Source: Clarkia xantiana subsp. parviflora (lineage: Eukaryota; Streptophyta; Magnoliopsida; Myrtales; Onagraceae). From it: 64,000 nucleotides of DNA. Each line of letters starts with the position of its first letter. Positions within the stretch are counted from its first letter, which is position 1. Positions 11,696 to 22,130 of this stretch are shown here, piece by piece. The notes under the pieces are model-generated. The model had not been told where the DNA came from. It ran no database searches and saw only the letters and a list, made by a program, of their open reading frames with translations. The translations under genes and the position numbers were made by a program. The stretch spans positions 7,602,634 to 7,666,633 of the forward strand of contig JAPTYO010000010.1 in NCBI GenBank assembly GCA_036873135.1. The letters are read 5' to 3'.

Positions 11696-13819
11696 CTGAT
11701 TAACACAAGTTTATAATAAAAAAGTGACATGGCGGATTGAAAATGATGTGACATCCGTTCTTAATATTTTTCATTATTTTCACCTCAACTTATATTTAAA
11801 AAATAAATAAAAAACATTAAGTTAGTGCAGAAAGTCACTCGAATTTAAGATGTTACATTAAGGATGTTCTATTATTCCAAACCTAGTTTAGATATAACAT
11901 TAAAATCAAGGGTTTTACTCTCTAGGTCCTATGGTTTTGGTTCGTCGATCGATATGTTTATTGTGCCCTATGAATTTGGATTATATTATACATGGGTTAC
12001 TCATTGATTCACAGACTCGAGGGAGATTTAGCAGCGACAAAATCAGCCACGCTGCAATGCCGACGTATCGAGATAGTTATATTAACTTATTTTATATTTA
12101 TATTAAAGTAATACACCCAAGTTCAACACTTTGAATAACATAATTATTGTAGTAAATAATCTCTCTCTATATAGAGAAAAATAAACCCTAAAAAAGTGTG
12201 TATTTGATAAAATTAATTAGCGCGTAAAAGATCGTCCATTCCTCAATAAAATATAAATTTTACATACACTTCAACTTGGACGAATAATAACGTTAAAATA
12301 ATATGTACGCGGATGTATGTATTTTTTCAGCCAATATTACGCGGATGTATTAGCTAGCCATGTAGCTTCTTGATTAATTTCCCACCCTTTTCATATAATA
12401 ATAATAATACTCTCGAATTTCTCTCTTATGGTTTTGAATAAAAAAAATTATCTGAAAAATGCATAATATATATAGTTGTATTAATTTTAAGAGTTATGAT
12501 GCATATAACCCTATATATATGAAGATTTTTTTTTTTTAATAGTTGGATCTTAAAATTCTATATTTTAAAACTTTAAAATTTTGTTGAATAAGGAGTATAT
12601 GTTTCGTATGGAATTGATTTTGCTTTTTTCATGATAAAAGTTAATTTCCTTTAGGAAGAATAAATTAAAATTAATGTCTCGTATTTACTTTTTCTTATTA
12701 TAATTTATTTTAATCATTTTTGTAAACTTAATTGATCTCAGATAATTAGGGAGACAGAGGAACGAGAAGATCGGTTCCATTGTCGGGTCTAAATCAATTA
12801 ACTATGGAACCAACTCATTCCCACGATGTGGCAAGGCAGGCCGTCCATGGGGATCAATTTTTTCTGCTTCATTAATTATTATTTATTATCATCAACTTTG
12901 TTGTATTCTCTTATATATTATTATATTAACTATCATCAATTCATCATTTGTAATTATTATTATTGTGTAATATAATAATAATTAATAAACTCTCAATAAA
13001 ATATTAAGCTAATAAATGACGACACGCCCTCCCAAGTTAACTTCAATACAGTGTGCTTTGGCCAAAAAAAAAAAAAAAACAGTGTGCACTGATTCGTCGC
13101 CTCCTGTATTGTAATTATAACCCTAGACCACCTCCTGTGCTAATTTAGGGATATAAATAGAGATTTAATTATATTTATTTATTATTAATCCATAAATATG
13201 TTACTTTTTTTTTTTTTGCCACTCATGAATATGTATTTTATCATGGGAAATAATGGAGTTAAGATTTATAACAATTGTATTTACAATATTATCAATCTGA
13301 AAAACAAAAATGTTTAGACGAACCTTGTGAAATACTGCATTTTTATTTTTCATGTTGATAATATTAATTATATATATATACTCTATATGATATGATGTGA
13401 AATTTTTAAACGAAAAACTATAAATTATTACAAATATTTAAAATGACAGGTGAATTCACGATTTAAACTGTATCACTTCACAATGACGTCGGACCTTGCT
13501 ACTTGAATTACATAAAATGCAGTTGCTCTATACGAAGCTTCTTTTGTTTAATTGATGGTTGGCAAAAATAAAGTTTAATTATGCCCATCCCATGACTTAT
13601 AGGGCTGCTGAAGATAATGTATTTTTAATTATCCCTTCTTTATAACTTATCAATTAAGATAAGAACCAAATAACAATAATTAACGTTAAAATGATTTCAA
13701 ATAATTAAGGAAAATAAATTTAAAAATAGTTGAGGTGTAGTTTTAATACACTCCCTTTACATTTTGAAAGCAATATTAATACCATTTTATGTGAGCAATT
13801 ATAACGCGCTATATATATA
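11696..13819. other. AT-rich intergenic DNA, no gene seen
   Basis: About 2.1 kb without recognisable coding content. Homopolymer and AT-repeat tracts are common, for example the A run near 13064-13079. Confidence 0.6.
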
Positions 13820-14110
13820 CTAGTCATTTATCCGCACTTTGCGCGAGATTCTACTAATATAAACAAAATTTAGGTTATAATATCATTAATTCGAAAACAC
13901 ATTTTTTTTAAATTAATATATTAAAAGAATATATTTATGTTATTTTTGATTAATTAATTACATTGATGTACGAAAGTTAGGAATATTTGAAGTCATATGT
14001 CATTCAAAAGGTAATCTACTTTCACATGAAAAAATTTATTCGTAAATTAAAATACCGTTGAAAAAGTTATCCATATTTGATTACGTTATTGAAGAGTAAC
14101 TATATTATAG
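13820..14110 (-). mobile_element. Helitron-type 3' terminus and body fragment
   Basis: On the minus strand the sequence ends CTAG (13823-13820) followed by T, preceded by a hairpin (arms 13833-13837 and 13841-13845, one mismatch, TTT loop). The adjoining body shares phrases with the element at 4781-5460, such as TTCACATGA and GTCATATGTCATTCA. The distal end was not located. Confidence 0.5.
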
Positions 14111-14267
14111 TAATTAAAAGAACTAAATATATTTTTGTAGATATTAGAATTATAAAATGATGGACATACGCGTGATCCGGGCTCGGTTTTAATTATTCGG
14201 ACCTCATACACGTACGGGACTCACCGCAAAAGCCCAATTTCAAGCTAACCGGGGAAAACCGGGCAAG

Positions 14268-14545
14268 TTCGAACTTGCCCGGCATCCCCGGGGGGCTTAC
14301 CCGAAAATTTCCGGGTAAGTCTAGCTTACCCGGAAAATTCCGGGTAAGCTAAGCTTACCCGGAATTTCCGGGTAAGCTTAGCTTACCCGGAAATTCCGGG
14401 TAAGTCCCAGCTTACCCGGAATTCCCGGGTAAGCTAAGCTTACCCGGAATTCCCGGGTAAGCTAAGCTTACCCGGAATTCCGGGTAAGCTTGGCTTACCC
14501 GGAATTTCCGGGTAAGCCTAAGCTTACCCGGAATTCCGGGTAAGT
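14268..14545. repeat. Array of nine ~28-bp palindromes in the 5' LTR of A
   Basis: Nine units of the form CTTACCCGGAA...CCGGGTAAG start near 14296, 14325, 14354, 14382, 14411, 14439, 14467, 14494 and 14523. Each is a near-perfect palindrome, and the linkers (AAGCTAAGCTTA and similar) are themselves palindromic. A variant inverted pair (CGGGCAAGTTCGAACTTGCCCG) precedes them. The array lies about 240 bp upstream of the TATA box in U3. The 3' LTR has only the outer flanks fused together. Confidence 0.95.
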
Positions 14546-14780
14546 TCCACACCCGGGGGGTGTCGCGCACACCCCCCATTTTACCTCGGACGCATACGGA
14601 GACCCGATTTTTACACTAACTCCTATATGTCCGAGACCTTTGTTTCAGCCGCGCGCGCGTCCCGTTCATGACAGCCGCCTGAGACGCGCGTCAGAACCCT
14701 TTTCCCAAAGCTTACCCCTGCATCCCGGTTCACATTTCCACATTGAACCGGGTCAAAACCGGTTTACGGTCCAGGGTTGC

Positions 14781-14790
14781 CTATAAATAG
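14781..14790 (+). promoter_or_regulatory. TATA box of the element A LTR promoter
   Basis: CTATAAATAG sits in the 5' LTR about 350 bp before its end, the right place for the U3/R promoter. The same box is in the 3' LTR near 24330-24340, where it could drive transcription toward the RSL4-like gene. Confidence 0.75.
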
Positions 14791-15144
14791 CTACCTTGGG
14801 GGTAAACATTTTGAATTCATTCCAAAATCACTTTGGGCAAGCTTGGGAAAAGCTCTGACTTCTCTCTAAAAACCCTCTCTTTCTCTCTCTAGAAAACTAC
14901 TAATGTTGATCGTCGGAGTGAGCACGCCAAGCACCCCCCCCCCCTCTCCACGGGGACTGCTTGGTAACGCTCCTGTGCAGGTGCCGACGGACGATCTATT
15001 ACGAGAGCCGGAAGGACTTGCCCTCATCCAGAAGACGAAGTTAAGGCCCGCACACAACTCTAGAAGGCGGACTTAGCTCGCATCCAACCCGAAGATCTCG
15101 ACAAGTTATCCGGCGGACAGCCCGCAATAACTTGGTCGAAACAC

Positions 15145-15165
15145 TTGGCGCCGTCTGCGGATCAC
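15145..15165 (+). other. Primer-binding site of element A
   Basis: TTGGCGCCGTCTGCGG begins one base after the 5' LTR. The core TGGCGCCGTCTG is shared with element B and is typical of plant Tat-group elements, where a tRNA 3' end primes minus-strand DNA synthesis. Confidence 0.8.
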
Positions 15166-15181
15166 CCACAGAACCAACAGC

Positions 15182-18100
15182 ATGGCAAGCAACGAGCAGC
15201 CACCGCCGACTAAGACGAAGAGAAGAGGACCAGGACGTCCAAGGAAAACTCCGGCTCCAGAGTCAAGCATGAGACCTCCTCCGCAGAGAGCTCCCCCGCA
15301 GAGCCAAGGCGAGGCCTCAGTCGCCTCGTCTATGCCGACTAGAAGCGTACACTCTCGGAGTAACGCGCAAGGAGGCACACAGCAAACCAACGCTCCTCCA
15401 GGTTTCGCCCACCAAACCTTCAATACGCAGGAGCAACCATACGGAATGCCAAACGCGAGAGCATACAACCAAGCACCAGGGGCACAGACTGCACCCACAG
15501 TCACCCCGGAAATGATGGCAGCACTCGAACAGCTGCTTCATCTAAGAGAAGCCCTGCGCAACCAAGGATACGGGGCGCCACCGCCCCCTCCCACGCAACA
15601 AGCAAATATGCCCCCGCCACCAAGGCAAACGCCTCCGATGAATGCACCTCAGCAGAGAGGCCCTACAATCTCAAAAACCCCGACTTTCCACGGGAATGCA
15701 CAGCAGAGCAGGCAGTTCCCCCAGCAGTGGACAAGACAGGAGCTTTCGCACTCACAAACACCCTACCAAGCAGGGCCATACAGTGAAGGAGCCTGGAGGC
15801 AGCCGTCCCAAACATTCCAGGGATATCAAGGTGGATATTCTCAGTATAACCCGACGCAGGCGCAATTTCCCCAACAAGGCGCAAGCATGGGACAAGAAGC
15901 ATACCCCCAAAATCAGGATAACCCAATCACCGGGTTGACGGAGGAGATGCTAGAAAAGCTGATTGAAAAGAAGATAAAAGAAAGGAAAATGAGAGGGATG
16001 AACACATTGGTGGACACCACATCCCACCCTTTCACTGATGAGCTGGTGTACAGTCGCGTCCCAGACGCACTGTATAATCTAAGGCCGGAAAAATACTGAG
16101 GCAAGGGAGATCCAATAGAACATGTGCAGCAACATGAAGTAATGCTTTTGGGAAGGACAGACAACCCTCACCACATAGCCATGACGTTCCCCCAAACGTT
16201 AGGCGGACCAGCCGCACACTGGCTCTTCTCCCTGCCAAAGAAAAGCATAGACTCATGGCAGTCCCTCAAAGAAAAGTTCATCCAACGTTACATGGGAGAA
16301 CGTTCGATTATCAAAGGATCAAATGCCTTGGATGACGTCAAGCAAGAGTGGAATGAGTCCCTCGCAAGCTACTACATCCGATTCAATCAAAACATCTCGG
16401 AAATCCAAACGAACATCGCAGAGACAGAAATCATACATGCCTTTGTCAGAAACCTGGGTAGGCACGGGTACGACTTAGGCCAAAAGCTTTCTACAAGACC
16501 TGCGGAAACAATGGAAGAACTCGTGGCAAGAGTTAAAGAGTACATCGATGCTGAGCATTACAAGATGACAGCACGGGACAAATGGGGTAAGCCCGGCAAC
16601 AAGAAAGATGAAAGCAAGCCAGGCCCCCCGAAGCAGAATCAAAACCCCCAACAAAAACAATGGACTCCGCCCCAGAAAAGAACATTCAACATTGAAGAAG
16701 ACAAGAATGCAGATGTCAACACCATCGAGCTGATCCCTTTGAATGCTCCCCTGAGCGTCATACTGAAAGAAATGAAAGAGCAAAACCTCTGGAAAGAGCC
16801 ATTCGGTTTCAGAAAGGGTCAGCTAGGGAAGGAGCAAGACAAGTGGTGTGAAAGCCACGAAGTCAACGGCCATGAAACAGACGACTGTAGAAGCCTTAAG
16901 TTCCAAATCAATCGAATCATACAAGAAGGCGGACTTAAGCACTACGTCGATCAGGGGGGAAAGATCGAAAAGGTGAAAAGAAAATTCACGCCAAAGGAAA
17001 AAGGAAAGGAGAAGACCACTGACAACCCTCCTCCTAAAAAGAGGGGAGTCATTAATGTCATTCATGGTGGTCCAGCTGCAGGAGGACAAGTCTCCAACAC
17101 AAGAGATGTCTACGCTGCGCAGGCAAGCACACTCCCCAAGTATGGAAAAAGAAAGAAACCAGAAGAGGAGGACCTCGTGATAGGATTCTCGAGAAAAGAC
17201 ATGGCACACATCGTCTACCCACATGATGACGCGTTAGTAATAACGATGGAAATCAACGGGTTCGATGTCAAAAGAATTCTAGTCGATGGAGGAAGCTCGT
17301 CAGACATCCTCCATATTAACGTCCTCGAACAGCTGGGAATGAAAAGAGAAGACCTGAAGCCGGGAAATTTCCCGTTAGTAAGCTTTGCTGGAGCTGCTAC
17401 ATACCCACTGGGAATGATCACCCTTCCTACTGTGATAGGAGAGGGATGGAACGCAATGAAAGTCGACATCACTTTTGTGATCGTCGAAAGCCTAGGCGCT
17501 TACAATGGAATTCTCGGGAGAACAACGATAAACCCCTACGAGATGGTGCCTTCAACGGCACATCAAAAGCTGAAATACCGCTTAAGGGGAGGAATTGGTG
17601 AAGTCTTGGGCGATCAGACAACAGCACGAAAATGCTACGTCAACGCCCTAAGATGCAAGAACCGCCTGGACATTGCAGTCATTGAAAGGGGACAGTGTTC
17701 CAAATCTGAAGTCGAAAGGCGATTTGACGAGATGATGACCAAAGAAGAAAAACTCCCAACACTTCAAACCCCAATGCTCCCAAGCATATGGGACATCAAA
17801 CAAGGAGAGTCAGAATCCATCCAAAACTACTTCAAGCGATTCGCTATTAACGCAACTTCAAGTTTTGCAGACAAGTCAGCCGTGATCAATGCATTTTTCC
17901 TGAACATGAACTCACCCACATTTCTCCTATTTGGACGAACACAAGGGTGGAGAACAACCAAGTCTATGGCTGACCTAAAGGAGAAGATGGAAACGGCAAT
18001 CGAAGTCGCAAATGAGCTGGGGTGGTTCAGCCCACCTGCAGAACACGAGGAGGCGCGCGAACAAGAGCGTGCAAGACAAGACTTGAACAACAACCAAGAT

Positions 18101-18358
18101 GGAGAATATACACCTCTAAACATAGAGGTGGAAGAGTTATTCAAGACCATCCTGAAGGATGTTTTACCTCCTCCAAGCGAGATCCAAATTGCCTTCCTCG
18201 GGAAGAATCCAGAAATGTGGTGCCACTATCACAACAAATGGGGTCACAGCACAAATGGCTGCCCCTCCCTTCGCAACAAAATCGAGGATCTGATCAAACA
18301 AGGAGCTCTGCGCTCCCACATTTCATGCAGGAAGCCAGCTTTATCAAACCGTCACTAA
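15182..18358 (+). pseudogene. Gag-protease-Gag' frame of element A, interrupted by one in-frame TGA
   Basis: The ATG at 15182 opens 305 codons and ends at TGA 16097-16099. The same frame then stays open to 18358, 1059 codon positions in all. The N-terminus has an AT-hook-like RRGPGRPRK (residues 14-22) and a Pro/Gln-rich region. Residues about 333-460 form a retrotransposon Gag domain (AHWLFSLP to FVRNLG). A zinc knuckle C-X2-H-X4-H-X4-C starts near 556. An aspartic protease follows with DGGSSSDIL near 702. Where Tat elements continue into reverse transcriptase, this one has a second Gag-like segment (near 865-960) and a second C-X2-H-X4-H-X4-C knuckle near 1014, then stops. The TGA may be a post-insertion mutation or may be read through. 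Confidence 0.85.
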
Positions 18359-18720
18359 GGGAATAACCCTTCCCTTATGACATGCACATACTCTATCTTT
18401 ACTTTTCAAATGCTGAGTAGAACATTTAGGATGGGAGATCAGTTGACTCCATCCATGCACGTCCTTTGTAAATAAACAAGAGAACTAATGAAGTTCACTC
18501 CTTGCGTAGGAAAAATCACTGTGTAATGGCAAGCTTCCCCGGTCCAATACCAGGAACAAGCCACATACATCACCAACAAAGGCCCTAACCCTATACGCAG
18601 AAAGGGCAACCAACAAGAAAAGCCATCAAAAAGATATCAAAGCAAGACTAAGCGAGGCTCACCATGACAAACCAAAACAAAGGACGTTAGACGCATACAA
18701 GGAGTTGAAGTATCCTCATA
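18359..18720. other. Untranslated spacer between Gag' and the 131-bp array
   Basis: No open frame of note. This is the sense 3' untranslated region before the tandem repeats. Confidence 0.6.
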
Positions 18721-19380
18721 ACAAGGATGTGAACGTACTAATCTATTCACATCCTTGCAAAAAGTCGGGGGATAAGCGGATCATTGGGAATCCGTCCTCG
18801 CAAACAAATGCAAGGGTAGGACGTACTAATCTATCCACACTTCGCCATCATACAAGGATGTGAACGTACTAATCTATTCACATCCTTGCAAAAAGTCGGG
18901 GGATAAGCGGATCATTGGGAATCCGTCCTCGCAAACAAATGCAAGTGTAGGACGTACTAATCTATCCACACTTCGCCATCATACAAGGATGTGAACGTAC
19001 TAATCTATTCACATCCTTGCAAAAAATCGGGGGATAGGCGGATCATTGGGAATCCGTCCTCGCAAACAAATGCAAGTGTAGGACGTACTAATCTATCCAC
19101 ACTTCGCCATCATACAAGGATGTGAACGTACTAATCTATTCACATCCTTGCAAAAAATCGGGGGATAAACGGATCATTGGGAATCCTCCCTCGCAAACAA
19201 ATGCAAGTGTCGGACGTACTAATCTGTCCACACTTCGCCATCGTACAAGGATGTTAACGTACTAATCTATTCACATCCTTGCAAAAAGTCGGGGGACAAG
19301 CGGATGATTAGGAATCTTCCCTCGCAAACAAAGACAAGGGTCGGACGTACTAATCTGTCCACACTTAGCCACAGCATCAA
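18721..19380. repeat. Tandem array, five 131-bp units plus a partial, in element A
   Basis: The phrase ACAAGGATGT starts at 18721, 18852, 18983, 19114 and 19245, an exact period of 131; a degenerate sixth start lies near 19376. Each unit contains two hairpin-forming segments built on one motif, CGTACTAATCTAT. One has arms GGATGTGAA and TTCACATCC, the other arms near AAGTGTAGGA and TCCACACTT. The array lies between the end of the sense frame and the end of the antisense gene. Confidence 0.95.
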
Positions 19381-19797
19381 ATATGTGAATAAACTAGTCT
19401 GTTCACATCCTCATAAAGAAAGACAAGCACTTCAACGGGGATCATCCTCCTTACAAAGCTACGGACGACGGTTTTACCAACTCATCCACAACCGTCACCA
19501 ACAGAGATGCAGTTCCCTAAGGAAAACCGTCGGATCAAGAAAATCAACAATTCAATAGAGCAACACTCTTACAAAAAGAGAACAAGTCACTGAGACAACA
19601 ATAAAGGAAGATGCAAGATAATACTTAGTATTATATCTTTCTAACATCTCATGTCAGGCATATATATATATAATATAGCAGGACTCAAAAGTAAAGACAT
19701 CCAGCCAGCTTAAAAGTCAAGCCCAAGATGCAACCCGTCAAAATCTCACCCATGCAAGGGGAGCAACCATATGTACACATGAAAAAACAAAGAAAGA

Positions 19798-22130
19798 TCA
19801 ACCTGACCCAACGTCAGGAGCGCCAGAACCAAAGACATCAGTCATAAAAACATCTTGTGCTGGGCCTTTGAAAGCACCCCGGCGATCATCACCAACAGGG
19901 ACGGACGCCTGTCCCGCCAAACCACTCGTTCCACCACTCGCTCGGATCCCCGCAATAGCCCCAAGGGCATAGCCAGCATATGGACCAGCACTCTGGAAAG
20001 GAAAATCGGGGGCAAGGGAGTGTACCCTCCTGAAGTAATCCACAGAGAAGGACTCCATGCGATCATCACGCGCCTTCTCGAGAAGCTTGGGATAATCAGC
20101 TGTAGTAGGAAACTCGATCATTCCAAGCTGATCACCCAGGGCAACATGAGACTCTTTAGTCTCCCTCAGCGCCACAACATGCGCTTCCTCATCAACCTTC
20201 TCCTGACGTAGTAGGGCAAACAGCTCCGCCTCCAGCTGAGACGCATAATCCTGACTCCTCTTGAGATCAGCGGAAGCCTCGGAAGAAGCATCTGAATGTG
20301 CGCGCGCCTTCTCCCTCAACACGACAACGTCCTGAGACAAGTGCTCATGACGATCCTGCAGACCCCTCGTCTCCTCAACAAGCTCAACAACGAAAGAGGA
20401 AAGGTTGGTCATCACGGCATTCACCTACAACAACAACACAAACACATCATACACAAAGAAGTCAGACAAACATGATAGATCCAACATAAAAGGAAAACAA
20501 CGTACAGGAGCAAAGCGCGCGAGTGACTCCTCAACACATTTCAGCGCAGCCTCAGGATCTCGGGGGCACGTCTTGCGGTCAGCCGGCAGAACAGACCGCT
20601 GAACCACACGCACACCAACAGCAGGCGTACTCAAGGAAACATCCTTGGGAAAACGGACAGCAGACTGAGAGTACGGAACCCACTCACTCCCAGACACATC
20701 CCGATCAGGCCGGCAAATCAAATCAGACTTGCGAAGAGCCGGAGGAGTAGGGACAACTACACATCAATAGCAAACACATTAGGAGAAGGCAAACCATACT
20801 AATACAACAACAAGTCAACCACAGTTACCTGCCATGGGAGGCACCTCCTCTGAACGCCCGCTCCCCGACCGGGGGACATGCATGGTCGAACCGGCATGCA
20901 TAGGCCCTTTCCCTTTGTCGCAGGAAGGAGCAAGAGGCATGCCGTCAGATGTCAACCTCCTAGGATCGCTCGGGGAGCGGACGTCAGCATCATGCTCCCC
21001 GACAGGAACAACTCCCCCCGCCGGCGGAAAGTCCAAGCCTACAGAGACGACGACAAAGAAACCTTTAGCGTGTCAGCATGCGAAAAACCTCAACGAAACA
21101 TTTAAAAGGCACAAGTCCCATACCCGGGCCAACAGGAAGTGTATCGTCTAGGCCGGGAACAATCTGAGAAGACTCGCCTGCAACTTCACCCTGTAAACAG
21201 GGGCGTCTGTTAAGAAACCAACCTACAAGAAAACAAGAGCAGATGTTACAAAACTTCAAAACATACCAACTCCTCCCCCGAAGGACGTACGTGAATGCCC
21301 GCCGCGAGCAGCTCGGCGTCAGAAGCACGATAAAGGGGGCTGTACTCCCCCGCCCGATTCGCCGCATGGATCTTCTTCAAAGCGACCTTATCTCTATCAG
21401 AGAACTCCTGAAATCGTGGAACGGGATCGGCATCCAATATGTGAGAAGTCGCCCAAGTCGTGCCTGCATCCTTTACAAAAAAGTACTGACACTTCCATTT
21501 ATTCTGGGAAGTGTCCGACCGTTTGCAGAATCGCGCTTCAGTGTTCCACCCCGCCCGACGCAAACCAAGGGAAGAAAATCCCTTTTCGGTCATATGAGGC
21601 CAACGTAAGCTGAAGGTGCACATCCCAGACTCATCTGCCTTACCCAGGCGGTAGAAGGCTCGAAACAACACTATTGAGTAATCCCAGGAATTCAGATGAC
21701 ATTGCACCCGAAAACACGTCCAAGCCCTAAACCCTGGGGGGGTAATAGAGACAGGGGAAATCCTATAATATCGACAAAGGCGGACCAAATCCTGACAGTA
21801 GGGAAACCGCAGTCCTTCTCGAAACTGTGAAAGGTAGACCGCCTCGTACTCAGCTGGAGGAACGGTGGGCCGACCAAATTCAACTCCCTGCACAACATCC
21901 CAAGGATACGAGACCTCTAGGCCGGGCCACCAGCCCCGGGTCGAGACGCAGAGGTCAAACTTGGAACGTGGAAGCTTGTTGGGAAAAAATATCTGAGTCT
22001 TCTCCAATATCACGCGGTCACCCGACGGTCCCAAGAGTACACCACTTCGAGACCCAGAATCGGAATCCATGGTGCTCTCGCCAACCTCACCCTCAAAGTT
22101 ATCCGAAACAAAAGGATGAGACTTACTCAT
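19798..22130 (-). CDS. Antisense five-exon gene of element A
   Basis: Exons on the minus strand, 22130-21267, 21190-21124, 21038-20829, 20756-20506 and 20424-19798, join through four short GT-AG introns (72-85 bp) with frame kept throughout, giving 672 residues. The N-terminal half (residues about 35-280) resembles the plant family annotated as putative gypsy-type transposon protein, with YRISPVSITPPGFRAWTCF and CQYFFVK. The C-terminal exon is rich in Glu, Lys, Leu and Ala heptads and predicts a coiled coil, ending in a Gly/Ala-rich tail. Its function is unknown. Antisense genes of this kind are known in Tat-lineage elements such as Grande and Retand, and element B has a similar one. The start could lie further upstream if the 5' exon is spliced. 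Confidence 0.75.

Larger units (their letters stand above)
14158..15143 (+). repeat. 5' LTR of element A (986 bp)
   Basis: It begins TGATGGACATACG and ends GGTCGAAACA, immediately before the primer-binding site. Compared with the 3' LTR it is 279 bp longer, almost entirely because of the palindrome array at 14268-14545; a C run near 14933-14944 also differs by about two. A TATA box (CTATAAATAG, 14781-14790) marks the promoter. Elsewhere I saw one substitution, near 14889. Confidence 0.95.

Noticed and set aside
18721..19380. CRISPR-like or satellite array outside an element
   Set aside because: The whole 131-bp unit repeats without spacers and lies inside element A between its two convergent genes.
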